Of a DNA stretch of 51,365 bases, positions 17,795 to 25,776 are shown one piece after another. The notes under the pieces are model-generated. The model had not been told where the DNA came from. It searched no databases and worked only from the letters and a program-made list of their open reading frames with translations. A program made the translations under genes and the position numbers. The stretch is from Pseudomonas sp. ACM7 (GTDB lineage: Bacteria; Pseudomonadota; Gammaproteobacteria; Pseudomonadales; Pseudomonadaceae): contig NZ_CP024866.1 in the NCBI RefSeq assembly GCF_004136015.1, positions 2,506,607 to 2,557,971 on the forward strand. Direction: 5' to 3'. The stretch's first letter is position 1. Each line of letters starts with the position of its first letter.

Positions 17795-18796
17795 TCAGCC
17801 CTTCATGACCTGGGCCAGCAGCTCATAGGAGCGCACGCGATCGGCATGTTCGTACAGGTCGCAGGTAAAAATCAGCTCGTCCGCCTGCGTCTGCTCGATC
17901 AGCACTTCCAGTTTTGCGCGGATTTTCTGCGGACTGCCAACCATCGCCAGACCAAGGAAATCGCCGACCGCCTCTTTCTCATGAGGCAGCCACAGGCCAT
18001 CCATGGTTTTTACCGGCGGACGTTGCACCAGGCTCTGGCCACGCATCAACGCCAGGATGCGCTGATAGACCGAGGTCGCCAGATAATCGGCCTGCTCGTC
18101 GGTGTCGGCAGCCACCAAGGGCACACCGAGCATTACGTAGGGCTTATCCAATATTGCTGAAGGCTTGAAGTGGTTGCGGTAGACGCGAATGGCCTCATGC
18201 ATGAAGCGCGGTGCGAAATGTGAAGCGAAGGCGTAGGGCAAACCGCGTTCACCGGCCAGTTGTGCACTGAACAGGCTGGAGCCCAGCAGCCAGACTGGGA
18301 CATTGGTGCCGGTGCCTGGCATTGCGATGACCCGTTGGTCCGGGGTGCGCGGGCCGAGGTAGCGCATCAGTTCCGCCACGTCTTCCGGGAAATCGTCGGC
18401 GCTGCCGGAGCGTTCACGACGCAAGGCGCGGGCGGTCATCTGATCGGAGCCGGGAGCACGGCCCAGGCCCAGGTCGATCCGGCCCGGGTACAGACTTTCG
18501 AGCGTGCCGAACTGCTCGGCGATCACCAGCGGCGCGTGGTTGGGCAACATCACACCGCCCGAGCCGACACGAATGGTCGAGGTGCCGCCAGCCAGGTAGC
18601 CAAGCAGTACCGAAGTCGCCGAACTGGCAATGCCGTCCATGTTGTGGTGTTCGGCAACCCAGAAACGGTTGTAGCCAAATTTTTCGACGTGCTGAGCCAG
18701 GTCCAGGGAATTGCGCAGCGACTGGGCCGCGCTGCCGTTCTCCCGCACGGGCACCAGATCGAGGGTCGAGAACTTGATATCGGACAGTCGTTTCAT
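17795..18796 (-). CDS. LLM-class (luciferase-like) flavin oxidoreductase
   Basis: A 333-residue TIM-barrel protein of the bacterial luciferase-like family, YhbW-type. It uses FMNH2/F420-type flavin chemistry in the family; the substrate is unknown. Visible landmarks are [12 protein letters not shown] at the N-terminus, [36 protein letters not shown] and [11 protein letters not shown]. The ATG at 18796 follows TGGAGA. A divergent OsmC gene lies upstream, and DUF1161 genes bracket the pair, so a link to thiol or oxidative stress is possible but only inferred. Confidence 0.88.
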   Translation of the reverse strand: MKRLSDIKFSTLDLVPVRENGSAAQSLRNSLDLAQHVEKFGYNRFWVAEHHNMDGIASSATSVLLGYLAGGTSTIRVGSGGVMLPNHAPLVIAEQFGTLESLYPGRIDLGLGRAPGSDQMTARALRRERSGSADDFPEDVAELMRYLGPRTPDQRVIAMPGTGTNVPVWLLGSSLFSAQLAGERGLPYAFASHFAPRFMHEAIRVYRNHFKPSAILDKPYVMLGVPLVAADTDEQADYLATSVYQRILALMRGQSLVQRPPVKTMDGLWLPHEKEAVGDFLGLAMVGSPQKIRAKLEVLIEQTQADELIFTCDLYEHADRVRSYELLAQVMKG

Positions 18797-18820
18797 AAGC
18801 CTGCTTCTCCAATTGAGGGC

Positions 18821-18850
18821 GCAGGTTTTTTCTTACAAACGAAAACCTGC
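18821..18850. repeat. Inverted repeat upstream of the LLM oxidoreductase gene
   Basis: GCAGGTTTT (18821-18829) and AAAACCTGC (18842-18850) form a perfect 9-bp dyad, 25 bp before the start of the LLM gene on the minus strand. It could be an operator or a 5'-UTR hairpin. Confidence 0.4.
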
Positions 18851-19000
18851 CGAATCTATAAGCGTGTTTTATGCAATGAGGGCATATACCCGAGTTTCAA
18901 TAGCAGAGCCAAAATTCCTACGAAATAAGAGGACCGATCAGATGAGGTGAACTTTGCACCACGGTCTATCCTCATAACCCTAGCAACCGAAAACCACAAA

Positions 19001-19018
19001 GGCGCGACGCTTCGCGCC
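19001..19018 (+). repeat. Hairpin in the osmC leader
   Basis: GGCGCGA (19001-19007) pairs with TCGCGCC (19012-19018), ending about 8 bp before the GAGGAGG ribosome binding site of osmC. It may influence translation or mRNA stability. Confidence 0.4.
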
Positions 19019-19037
19019 GGATCTTGAGGAGGCAGAC

Positions 19038-19469
19038 ATGGCTATTACAAAGAAAGCATCGGCTCACTGGGAAGGTGACCTGAAAACCGGCATCGGCTCG
19101 ATTTCCACGGAAACCGGTGTCCTCAGAGAAGCGCCCTACGGCTTCAAGGCACGTTTCGAAGGCGGCAAGGGCACCAATCCGGAAGAGCTGATCGGCGCAG
19201 CGCACGCGGGCTGCTTCTCCATGGCGTTTTCGATGATTCTCGGCGATGCCGGTCTAAAGGCTGACAGCATCGATACCAATGCCGAAGTCACCCTGGACCA
19301 GGTAGACGGCGGTTTTGCGATCACGGCGGTGAAATTGATCCTCAAAGCGAAGATTCCTGGGGCGACTCAGGCTCAATTTGAGGAACTGAGCAATAAAGCC
19401 AAAGAAGGCTGCCCGGTTTCCAAAGTGTTGAATGCGAAAATCAGCCTGGATGCAACATTGGTCAGCTGA
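19038..19469 (+). CDS. osmC: OsmC-family peroxiredoxin
   Basis: A 143-residue cytosolic thiol peroxidase that reduces organic hydroperoxides. The two reactive cysteines are Cys59 in AAHAGCFSMAFS and Cys125 in AKEGCPVSKVL, with the conserved NPEELIGAAHA before the first. The length is normal for the OsmC subgroup (YhfA and Ohr differ). A very strong GAGGAGG ribosome binding site is present. In other bacteria osmC is induced by osmotic stress and stationary phase; no such promoter was recognised here. Confidence 0.92.
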   Translation: MAITKKASAHWEGDLKTGIGSISTETGVLREAPYGFKARFEGGKGTNPEELIGAAHAGCFSMAFSMILGDAGLKADSIDTNAEVTLDQVDGGFAITAVKLILKAKIPGATQAQFEELSNKAKEGCPVSKVLNAKISLDATLVS

Positions 19470-19496
19470 TAGGGGTTGTCGCGCTCCCCGATAAAA

Positions 19497-19529
19497 GATC
19501 GCAGTCTCGGCGGGCTGCGTTCTTTTTTT
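19497..19529 (+). terminator. Terminator after osmC
   Basis: The arm GATCGCAG (19497-19504) pairs with CTGCGTTC (19515-19522) with one mismatch, followed by seven Ts. Confidence 0.8.
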
Positions 19530-19625
19530 GCGCTGAAACAAAACCTGGCTGGCGAGATTGTGGTCGAATAAATGACAGCAGCTAAAGCGCATTACCCTGC
19601 GCGCTGCCTCAAAGGAGCTTCAACC

Positions 19626-19859
19626 ATGAAACGTTTTGCCTTGGCGGTTATCTGTTGCGCGCTGGCCACATCGGCCCTGGCGGCAGCGAAATCCTGTGAA
19701 GAACTCAAGGCCGAGATTGAAGCCAAGATCCAGGCCAATAACGTCTCGTCCTACACGCTGGAAATCGTCACCAACGACGAAGTACACGATCAGAATATGG
19801 TCGTTGGCTCGTGTGAAGGCGGCACGAAGAAAATCATCTACCAGAAGAACGACCGCTGA
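19626..19859 (+). CDS. DUF1161 secreted protein, copy 2
   Basis: A 77-residue exported protein, paralogous to the gene at 17506. The signal peptide MKRFALAVICCALATSALA precedes AAKSCEELKAEIEAKIQANN, then SYTLEIVTNDE and VVGSCEGGTKKIIYQ. The two mature cysteines match those of copy 1; the insertion VHDQNM before the second cysteine is specific to this copy. AAAGGAG supports the ATG at 19626. Function unknown. Confidence 0.88.
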   Translation: MKRFALAVICCALATSALAAAKSCEELKAEIEAKIQANNVSSYTLEIVTNDEVHDQNMVVGSCEGGTKKIIYQKNDR

Positions 19860-19865
19860 TTCCTC

Positions 19866-20288
19866 TCACATGAGGCAATAGGACTCTCGATCTTCCGCGA
19901 CAATCTCCCGCTTGGCGTTGTACAGCCGGGCACCAGGAGTAAATGCTATCGACTGGCCTACCAGCACATAACGCTGGCCGGCTTCGAAATGATCGTAGTT
20001 GATGGTCAGGTAGCACAAGCGTTCCGTGGGGCCATTCATCACACCTAAGCCCCCACCACCGGGCACTTCGAAGTCGAATCGAACGATCAGCTCATGGCTA
20101 CCGGGGGTGACCTGGAAAAAACGCCCGTCGCGCAATCGCTGCTTGTCCAGTCGTTCAGCCATCAACAATTTGTCATTGGGGAATGGCGTAGAAAATTCGA
20201 CCCACGCCATCTGCGGATTGACCACCGGCAGCGGGCTCTGACAGCCAGCAACAACGCTTGCAGCCAGCAACAACATCAATCTGCGCAT
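19866..20288 (-). CDS. Putative lipoprotein, paralogue A
   Basis: A 140-residue lipoprotein: signal peptide MRRLMLLLAASVVAGC with the lipobox Cys16. The mature part has a beta-rich pattern, with FFQVTPGSHELIVRFDFEVP, then a cysteine in RLCYLTINYDHFEAGQRYVL and a final YCLM cysteine that may pair with it. The adjacent gene encodes a protein of the same length with the same motifs (PGSHEL, AGxRY, ARLY/AKLY). I know no function. It may be envelope-associated, since it sits between exported DUF1161 and a lipoprotein peptidase. Confidence 0.8.
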   Translation of the reverse strand: MRRLMLLLAASVVAGCQSPLPVVNPQMAWVEFSTPFPNDKLLMAERLDKQRLRDGRFFQVTPGSHELIVRFDFEVPGGGGLGVMNGPTERLCYLTINYDHFEAGQRYVLVGQSIAFTPGARLYNAKREIVAEDRESYCLM

Positions 20289-20328
20289 GATGAATGTCCC
20301 GAGGATTGGTCATTCAGCATAACGCCGA

Positions 20329-20751
20329 TCAGGTGCGTTGGCAGCCTGCAGGTGTGCCCTGGCCAATGACTTTACGCTGTTGATCGTAGAGTTTTGCCCA
20401 CGGCCGAAAGCCGATATTTCCTGCTTTCAACTGATACCGCTCGCCAGCGTTGAAGTCGTTGAATTTCACGTTTAGGTGGCAGTCACGCCATAGTGGCTCG
20501 GCATCGGGTCCGATGTTGCTTGGCGCGACCGGGAATTGGTAACGAACGGTGAGCTCATGGCTACCAGGCTGAACCTGGAAATAGCGCTTGTCGGTGGCGG
20601 CCTTGTCATCGACTTCCAGCGCTTGCAGCGCGGTGTCTTCCTGCTTCGAATCCAGGTCGATCCACGCTTGAGCCGGATCATGGGGGGGTAATCCGAATCC
20701 AGCACAACCTGCCAGCATCAGCAGGCTTCCTGTCAGCATCAACGTGCGCAT
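20329..20751 (-). CDS. Putative lipoprotein, paralogue B
   Basis: A 140-residue lipoprotein with lipobox MLAGC (Cys16). The shared fold with its downstream neighbour is shown by YFQVQPGSHELTVRYQFPV, the cysteine in WRDCHLNVKFNDFNAGERYQL and a terminal cysteine in PAGCQRT. TGGAG precedes the ATG at 20751. The 40-bp gap suggests the two are cotranscribed. A tandem duplication followed by divergence is the simplest explanation. Function unknown. Confidence 0.8.
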   Translation of the reverse strand: MRTLMLTGSLLMLAGCAGFGLPPHDPAQAWIDLDSKQEDTALQALEVDDKAATDKRYFQVQPGSHELTVRYQFPVAPSNIGPDAEPLWRDCHLNVKFNDFNAGERYQLKAGNIGFRPWAKLYDQQRKVIGQGTPAGCQRT

Positions 20752-20810
20752 AGCGGAGCTCCAGTCAGGCGGGATAGTCTTGCGGGCAGACTCTCCAGGG
20801 ATGATTCATT

Positions 20811-21902
20811 TTGATCAGGCCGCTTCCAAGCCTTGGGTTACTTGATCGCGTTTTACGCATTTTGTTTCCGGGCGTGTTGTTTTTGTTTCTCAATGGTTGC
20901 GCCGGCGTCAGCTATTACGGCCAATTGGCCAGTGGTCAGCTGCAATTGCTGCGGGCACGCGAGCCGGTTTCCACAGTGATTGCCGATCCCGGTCGCGATC
21001 AGCTACTGCGTGCGCACCTGACTCAATCGCAACAGGCCCGCACGTTCGCCAGCCAACAGCTGCAGCTGCCGGATAACCAGAGTTACCGTTTGTACGCCGA
21101 CATTGGCCGGCCGTTCGTAGTCTGGAACGTGTTTGCCACGCCGGAATTCTCCCTGACACCACAGAACCATTGCTTCCCGATCGCCGGTTGCGTCGCCTAT
21201 CGCGGTTATTACAGTCAGAGCGCGGCCCGCGGTGAAGCTGCGTTGCAACGATTGCAAGGTATGGACGTGTCGATCGGTGGCGTCGAGGCTTATTCGACGC
21301 TCGGCTGGTTCAACGATCCGATTATCAGTTCGATGATGGCCTGGGGTGATGAACGATTGGCCACGCTGATCTTCCATGAACTGGCGCATCAACGTTTTTA
21401 TGTGAAGGACGACACCGAATTCAATGAGTCTTTCGCCACCTTCGTCGAACAGGAAGGCACCCGCCAATGGCGTGCATTCCGCGGCCTGGCGCCGGACAGC
21501 GGCGCGCAGGTGCAGCAACGGGACCAGTTCATTCAATTGGTTCTGGATACCCGCACGCGACTCGAGCGGCTGTATACCCTGCCCCTGCCCGCCGACCAGA
21601 TGCGCCAGCGCAAAGCCGACGAGTTCGAACGATTGCGGAGTGAATACCGGCAGTTGCGCGAGAGCCAATGGGCCGGGGACAAACGCTATGACGCATGGAT
21701 CAATGCGCCGATGAACAATGCCCGGCTGTTGCCATTTGGGCTGTACGACCAATGGGTGCCGGCATTTGCGGCGTTGTTCAGACAGGTGGGCGGGGATTGG
21801 GTGAAGTTTTATGCGGCGGTCAAGAAGCTCGGCGCGTTGCCGGTGGGGGAGCGCAAGGCGGCGTTGAATGCTTTGGCTCAATTGCAAAGTCGCGGTGGCT
21901 GA
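20811..21902 (+). CDS. Lipoprotein zinc aminopeptidase-like protein
   Basis: A 363-residue member of the predicted aminopeptidase family (COG4324/DUF2265 type). A hydrophobic N-terminus ends in the lipobox FLNGC (Cys30), so it should be membrane-anchored in the periplasm. The zinc motif HELAH gives His189, Glu190 and His193; NESFATFVEQEG follows, with Glu206 the likely third ligand. No ATG is available: the frame opens with TTG at 20811, after CAGGGA at about 20796-20801, and a TGA lies just upstream. The C-terminal 130 residues are mostly helical. Substrate unknown. Divergent from the two lipoproteins, with which it may act in the envelope. Confidence 0.83.
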   Translation: MIRPLPSLGLLDRVLRILFPGVLFLFLNGCAGVSYYGQLASGQLQLLRAREPVSTVIADPGRDQLLRAHLTQSQQARTFASQQLQLPDNQSYRLYADIGRPFVVWNVFATPEFSLTPQNHCFPIAGCVAYRGYYSQSAARGEAALQRLQGMDVSIGGVEAYSTLGWFNDPIISSMMAWGDERLATLIFHELAHQRFYVKDDTEFNESFATFVEQEGTRQWRAFRGLAPDSGAQVQQRDQFIQLVLDTRTRLERLYTLPLPADQMRQRKADEFERLRSEYRQLRESQWAGDKRYDAWINAPMNNARLLPFGLYDQWVPAFAALFRQVGGDWVKFYAAVKKLGALPVGERKAALNALAQLQSRGG

Positions 21903-21909
21903 TCGGGCC

Positions 21910-22008
21910 TCATCGACGGAACGCCGCCCGGAGCTAGCTCCCACATTAGTTTTGTAAACACTGGTCCACTGTGGGAGCGAGCTTGCTCCGGGCGGCGCTC
22001 CGACGATG
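21910..22008. repeat. REP doublet (inverted orientation)
   Basis: The arm ending GGAGCTAGCTCCCACA (to 21945) and the arm starting TGTGGGAGCGAGCTTGCTCC (from 21970) form an inverted pair, extended by GCCGCC/GGCGGC and CATCG.../...CGATG. It is a Pseudomonas REP-type element between two genes whose 3' ends face each other. Confidence 0.85.
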
Positions 22009-22017
22009 GCGGTTTAA

Positions 22018-22668
22018 TTAACGCTGCAAAAACGCCTGATGCATCTCTTCCAGCGTCTCGAAGTGCCAGGTCGGGGCTTCGGCGCTCAACTCTTCCCGGC
22101 TGCCAAAACCATAACCAACAGCCGCTGCATCCAGCCCATTGCTGCGCGCACCGATCAGATCGTGTTTACGGTCGCCGATCATCAAGGTGTTGGCCGGGTC
22201 CAGCCCTTCTTCGGCCATCAGGTGGGCGATCAGCTCGACTTTGTTGGTCCGGGTTCCATCCAGTTCGCTGCCATAGATCACTTTGAAGTGCTTGGCGAAG
22301 TCGAAGTGCCGGGCAATTTCCCGGGCAAAAATCCACGGTTTTGACGTCGCGATGTACAGCTGTCGCCCTTGTCCGCCGAGGGTTTCCAACAATGGTGTGA
22401 CGCCGTCGAATACGCGGTTCTCATACAGACCGGTGACCTTGAAACGTTCGCGATAGAAGTTCACCGCTTCCCAGGCCTTGGGCTCCTCGAAGTCGTAGAA
22501 CTGCATGAACGCCTGCAACAACGGCGGACCGATGAAGTGTTCAAGTTTGGTCAGGTCGGGCTCATCGATGCCCAGTTTGCTCAAGGCGAACTGGATCGAA
22601 CGGGTGATGCCCTCGCGTGGATCGGTCAGGGTGCCATCGAGGTCGAACAATACGGTTTGGTAATGCAT
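22018..22668 (-). CDS. HAD-superfamily phosphatase (Gph-like)
   Basis: A 216-residue HAD hydrolase. Motif I is LFDLDGTLTDP (nucleophile Asp9, acid Asp11), motif II is the Thr/Ser in YIATSKP, motif III the Lys in RTNKVELIAHL, and motif IV is MIGDRKHDLIGA. The four-helix cap lies between motifs I and II. It resembles phosphoglycolate phosphatase and 5'-nucleotidase-like members; the substrate cannot be assigned. CAGGA precedes the ATG at 22668. The gamma-carbonic anhydrase gene ends 26 bp upstream, so the two are probably cotranscribed. Confidence 0.9.
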   Translation of the reverse strand: MHYQTVLFDLDGTLTDPREGITRSIQFALSKLGIDEPDLTKLEHFIGPPLLQAFMQFYDFEEPKAWEAVNFYRERFKVTGLYENRVFDGVTPLLETLGGQGRQLYIATSKPWIFAREIARHFDFAKHFKVIYGSELDGTRTNKVELIAHLMAEEGLDPANTLMIGDRKHDLIGARSNGLDAAAVGYGFGSREELSAEAPTWHFETLEEMHQAFLQR

Positions 22669-22694
22669 GTTGAATCCTGAATAAGGGCGCAGGG

Positions 22695-23240
22695 TCAGAG
22701 CTGGTCGTAGCCTTCGGCCAGATGCAAATTCTTGAGCTTCACGTAATTCGCCGCGCTGTAGGTGAAAAAGGCTTTTTCCTTGTCAGTCAGCGGTCGAATC
22801 TGCTTCACCGGGCTGCCCACATAAAGGAAGCCGCTTTCCAGGCGTTTGCCCGGGGGCACCAGACTGCCGGCACCGATGATCACATCGTCCTCGACCACTG
22901 CGCCGTCCATGACGATGCTGCCCATGCCGATCAGAATCCGACTGCCCACGGTGCAGCCGTGGAGCATGACTTTATGCGCGATGGTCACATCGTCGCCAAT
23001 CAGCAACGCAAAGCCATCGGGATTGAACGGCCCGGCATGGGTGATGTGCAGCACACAGCCGTCCTGCACGCTGGTGCGCGCGCCGATACGAATGCGGTGC
23101 ATGTCGCCACGAATCACCGTCAGCGGCCAGACCGAGCTGTCTTCGCCCATTTCAACGTCGCCGATCACCACCGCCGAACCGTCGACAAAGGCGCCTTTGC
23201 CGAGTAGCGGCGTGTGGTTCTGATACTTGCGAAGGGTCAC
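22695..23240 (-). CDS. Gamma-carbonic anhydrase family protein
   Basis: A 181-residue left-handed beta-helix protein of the YrdA/CaiE type. Hexapeptide repeats run from about residue 12 to 150 (SAVVIGDVEMGEDSSVWPL, GARTSVQDGCVLHI, DDVTIAHKVMLHGCTVG, RILIGMGSIVMDGAVV). The metal histidines are in VLHITH and IAHKVMLHG. A GTG at 23240 (VTLRKYQNHTP) is used because this is where family similarity begins; the frame stays open upstream but with unrelated sequence. Carbonic anhydrase activity in this subfamily is variable. Divergent from prlC. Confidence 0.88.
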   Translation of the reverse strand: MTLRKYQNHTPLLGKGAFVDGSAVVIGDVEMGEDSSVWPLTVIRGDMHRIRIGARTSVQDGCVLHITHAGPFNPDGFALLIGDDVTIAHKVMLHGCTVGSRILIGMGSIVMDGAVVEDDVIIGAGSLVPPGKRLESGFLYVGSPVKQIRPLTDKEKAFFTYSAANYVKLKNLHLAEGYDQL

Positions 23241-23329
23241 GATAGGCTCTCTCTCTTTTGCTGATAGCTGCGGTGAGCGTCGATTGTAATTAAGATGGCG
23301 CAATGTTTCTTCCAGCCAAGGTGCCAACC

Positions 23330-25381
23330 GTGAGCGTGAACAACCCTCTTTTGCAGTCCTACGACCTGCCGCCGTTCTCGGCGATCCGTGCCGAACACGT
23401 GCAACCGGCCATCGAACAGATCCTGGCTGACAACCGCGCCGCCATTATCGAGATCCTCAAAACCCAGGGCAAACAACCGACCTGGACCGGCCTGGTGCTG
23501 GCGATGGACGAACTGAATGATCGACTGGGCGCCGCCTGGAGCCCGGTCAGCCACCTGAATGCCGTGTGCAACAGCGCCGAATTGCGCGAAGCCTACGAGT
23601 CCTGCTTGCCGGCCTTGAGCGCCTACTCCACCGAATTGGGCCAGAACCGCGAGTTGTTCGAGGCGTTCGAAGCGCTGGCTAACAGTCCCGAAGCTGTCGG
23701 TTTCGAGGTGGCGCAGAAAACTATCCTGGAACACTCCCTGCGTGACTTCCGTTTGTCGGGTATCGACTTGCCTGCGCCTGAACAAAAGCGTTACGCCGAA
23801 GTGCAGAGCAAATTGTCGGAGCTGGGCAGCCGCTTCTCCAACCAACTGCTCGATGCCACTCAGACCTGGACCAAGCACGTCACCGATGAAGCCGCCCTCG
23901 CCGGCCTGACCGATTCGGCCAAGGCGCAAATGGCCGCGGCTGCACAGGCCAAAGGTCTGGAAGGCTTCCTGATCACCCTCGAATTCCCGAGCTACTACGC
24001 GGTGATGACCTACGCCCACGACCGCGCCCTGCGCGAAGAAGTCTACGCCGCCTACTGCACCCGTGCGTCGGACCAAGGCCCGAATGCCGGTCAGAACGAT
24101 AACGGCCCGGTCATGGAAGAAATCCTCGACCTGCGTCAGGAGCTTGCAAAACTTTTGGGCTTCACCAGCTTCTCGGAGCTGAGCCTGGCCACCAAAATGG
24201 CTGAATCGAGCGATCAAGTGCTGAGTTTCCTGCGCGATCTGGCCAAGCGCAGCAAGCCGTTCGCCGCCCTGGATCTGGAACAGCTCAAGGCGTACGCCGC
24301 CGAACAAGGCTGCCCGGACCTGCAAAGCTGGGACAGCGGTTTCTATGGTGAAAAACTTCGCGAACAGCGCTACAGCGTTGCCCAGGAAGCCCTTCGCGCT
24401 TACTTCCCGATCGACAAAGTGCTGGGCGGTCTGTTTGCTATCGTCCAGCGTCTGTATGGCATCGAAATCGCCGAACTGAAAGGCTTCGACACCTGGCACC
24501 CGGATGTTCGCCTGTTTGAAATCAAGGAAAACGGCCAGCACGTCGGCCGCTTCTTCTTCGACCTCTACGCCCGCGCCAATAAGCGTGGCGGGGCCTGGAT
24601 GGACGGCGCCCGCGACCGTCGCCGCACGATCAGCGGCGTATTGCAGAGCCCGGTGGCGAACCTGGTGTGCAACTTCACCCCGGCCGACAGCGGCAAACCA
24701 GCCCTGCTGACCCACGATGAAGTGACCACCCTGTTCCACGAATTCGGTCACGGCCTGCATCACCTGTTGACCCGCGTTGAACACGCCGGCGTATCCGGCA
24801 TCAACGGCGTGGCCTGGGATGCGGTCGAGCTGCCAAGCCAGTTCATGGAGAACTGGTGCTGGGAGCCGGAAGGTCTGGCGCTGATCTCCGGTCACTACGA
24901 AACCGGCGAACCGCTGCCTCAGGACCTGCTGGAGAAAATGCTCGCCGCGAAGAACTTCCAGTCCGGTCTGATGATGGTTCGTCAGCTGGAGTTCTCGCTG
25001 TTCGACTTCGACCTGCACGCCACCCACGGCGACGGCCGCAGCGTGCTGCAAGTGCTCGAAGGCGTGCGTGACGAGGTCTCGGTCATGCGTCCACCGGCCT
25101 ACAACCGTTTCCCTAACAGCTTCGCCCACATCTTCGCCGGCGGTTACGCGGCGGGTTACTACAGCTACAAATGGGCTGAAGTGCTGTCGGCCGATGCCTT
25201 CTCGAAGTTCGAAGAAGACGGCGTGCTCAACGCCGACACCGGTCGCGCCTTCCGCGAAGCGATCCTGGCGCGCGGTGGTTCCCAGGAACCGATGGTGCTG
25301 TTCGTCGACTTCCGCGGACGCCCGCCGTCGATTGACGCACTCTTGCGCCACAGCGGCCTGAGTGAGGTCGCGGCAGCATGA
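23330..25381 (+). CDS. prlC: Oligopeptidase A (M3 metallopeptidase)
   Basis: A 683-residue cytosolic zinc peptidase that degrades short peptides, including cleaved signal peptides. The zinc site is HEFGHGLHH (His470, Glu471, His474) with the third ligand Glu in DAVELPSQFMENW. The substrate-binding loop of M3 enzymes is intact: His600, then GGY (Tyr606), Tyr610 and Tyr613. The GTG at 23330 gives the usual start VSVNNPLLQSYDLPPFSAI; an ATG at 23303 would add nine residues. Its stop overlaps the YheV gene by ATGA. Confidence 0.95.
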   Translation: MSVNNPLLQSYDLPPFSAIRAEHVQPAIEQILADNRAAIIEILKTQGKQPTWTGLVLAMDELNDRLGAAWSPVSHLNAVCNSAELREAYESCLPALSAYSTELGQNRELFEAFEALANSPEAVGFEVAQKTILEHSLRDFRLSGIDLPAPEQKRYAEVQSKLSELGSRFSNQLLDATQTWTKHVTDEAALAGLTDSAKAQMAAAAQAKGLEGFLITLEFPSYYAVMTYAHDRALREEVYAAYCTRASDQGPNAGQNDNGPVMEEILDLRQELAKLLGFTSFSELSLATKMAESSDQVLSFLRDLAKRSKPFAALDLEQLKAYAAEQGCPDLQSWDSGFYGEKLREQRYSVAQEALRAYFPIDKVLGGLFAIVQRLYGIEIAELKGFDTWHPDVRLFEIKENGQHVGRFFFDLYARANKRGGAWMDGARDRRRTISGVLQSPVANLVCNFTPADSGKPALLTHDEVTTLFHEFGHGLHHLLTRVEHAGVSGINGVAWDAVELPSQFMENWCWEPEGLALISGHYETGEPLPQDLLEKMLAAKNFQSGLMMVRQLEFSLFDFDLHATHGDGRSVLQVLEGVRDEVSVMRPPAYNRFPNSFAHIFAGGYAAGYYSYKWAEVLSADAFSKFEEDGVLNADTGRAFREAILARGGSQEPMVLFVDFRGRPPSIDALLRHSGLSEVAAA

Positions 25382-25665
25382 GCGAGGGGCCTGTGAAGAC
25401 GAAAAAACGCTTTATCGCCGGGGCGGTCTGCCCGGCGTGCAGCGAGCCGGACAAGTTGATGATGTGGAACGAAGACGAAGTCCCACATCGTGAGTGCGTG
25501 GCCTGCGGTTATTCGGACACGTTGAATGAACAAGGCCTGTCCGTGCCCAAGGAATTGGGCACGCGGGTCAATACCTCGGCACTGAAGGTGCCGGACGCCA
25601 AGGTTCAGGCCGTGCAGTTTTTCCCGAACCCGAAGCTGAAGAAAAAGCCTGACGAGCAACACTGA
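25378..25665 (+). CDS. yheV: YheV-family zinc ribbon protein
   Basis: A 95-residue protein with two CxxC pairs, AVCPACSEPDK and RECVACGYSD, forming a probable zinc ribbon. The surrounding KKRFIAGAVCP and LNEQGLSVPKELGTRVN blocks are family signatures. It starts inside the prlC stop (ATGA), so the two are translationally coupled. Function unknown; coupling to a peptidase is the only clue. A GTG five codons later is a possible alternative start. Confidence 0.9.
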   Translation: MSEGPVKTKKRFIAGAVCPACSEPDKLMMWNEDEVPHRECVACGYSDTLNEQGLSVPKELGTRVNTSALKVPDAKVQAVQFFPNPKLKKKPDEQH

Positions 25666-25668
25666 GTC

Positions 25669-25704
25669 ACCGCCACCTCCACACCTTGCGGTGTGGGGGT
25701 GGTA
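25669..25704 (+). terminator. GC-rich hairpin after yheV
   Basis: CCACCTCCACACC (25673-25685) pairs with GGTGTGGGGGTGG (25690-25702) with one G-T pair and a 4-nt loop. No U-tract follows, so it may be a rho-independent-like pause or mRNA stabiliser. Confidence 0.6.
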
Positions 25705-25776
25705 ACTATCTACCACCTTTCCCCTGCGCTTCCTTTATAGGCTGACCGAGTTCAGCCTCTACTCAAGGAAGACGCC

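Noticed and set aside
23237..25351. 704-codon open frame antisense to prlC
   Set aside because: It mirrors the high-GC codon pattern of prlC, has no family motifs, and overlaps a complete conserved gene.
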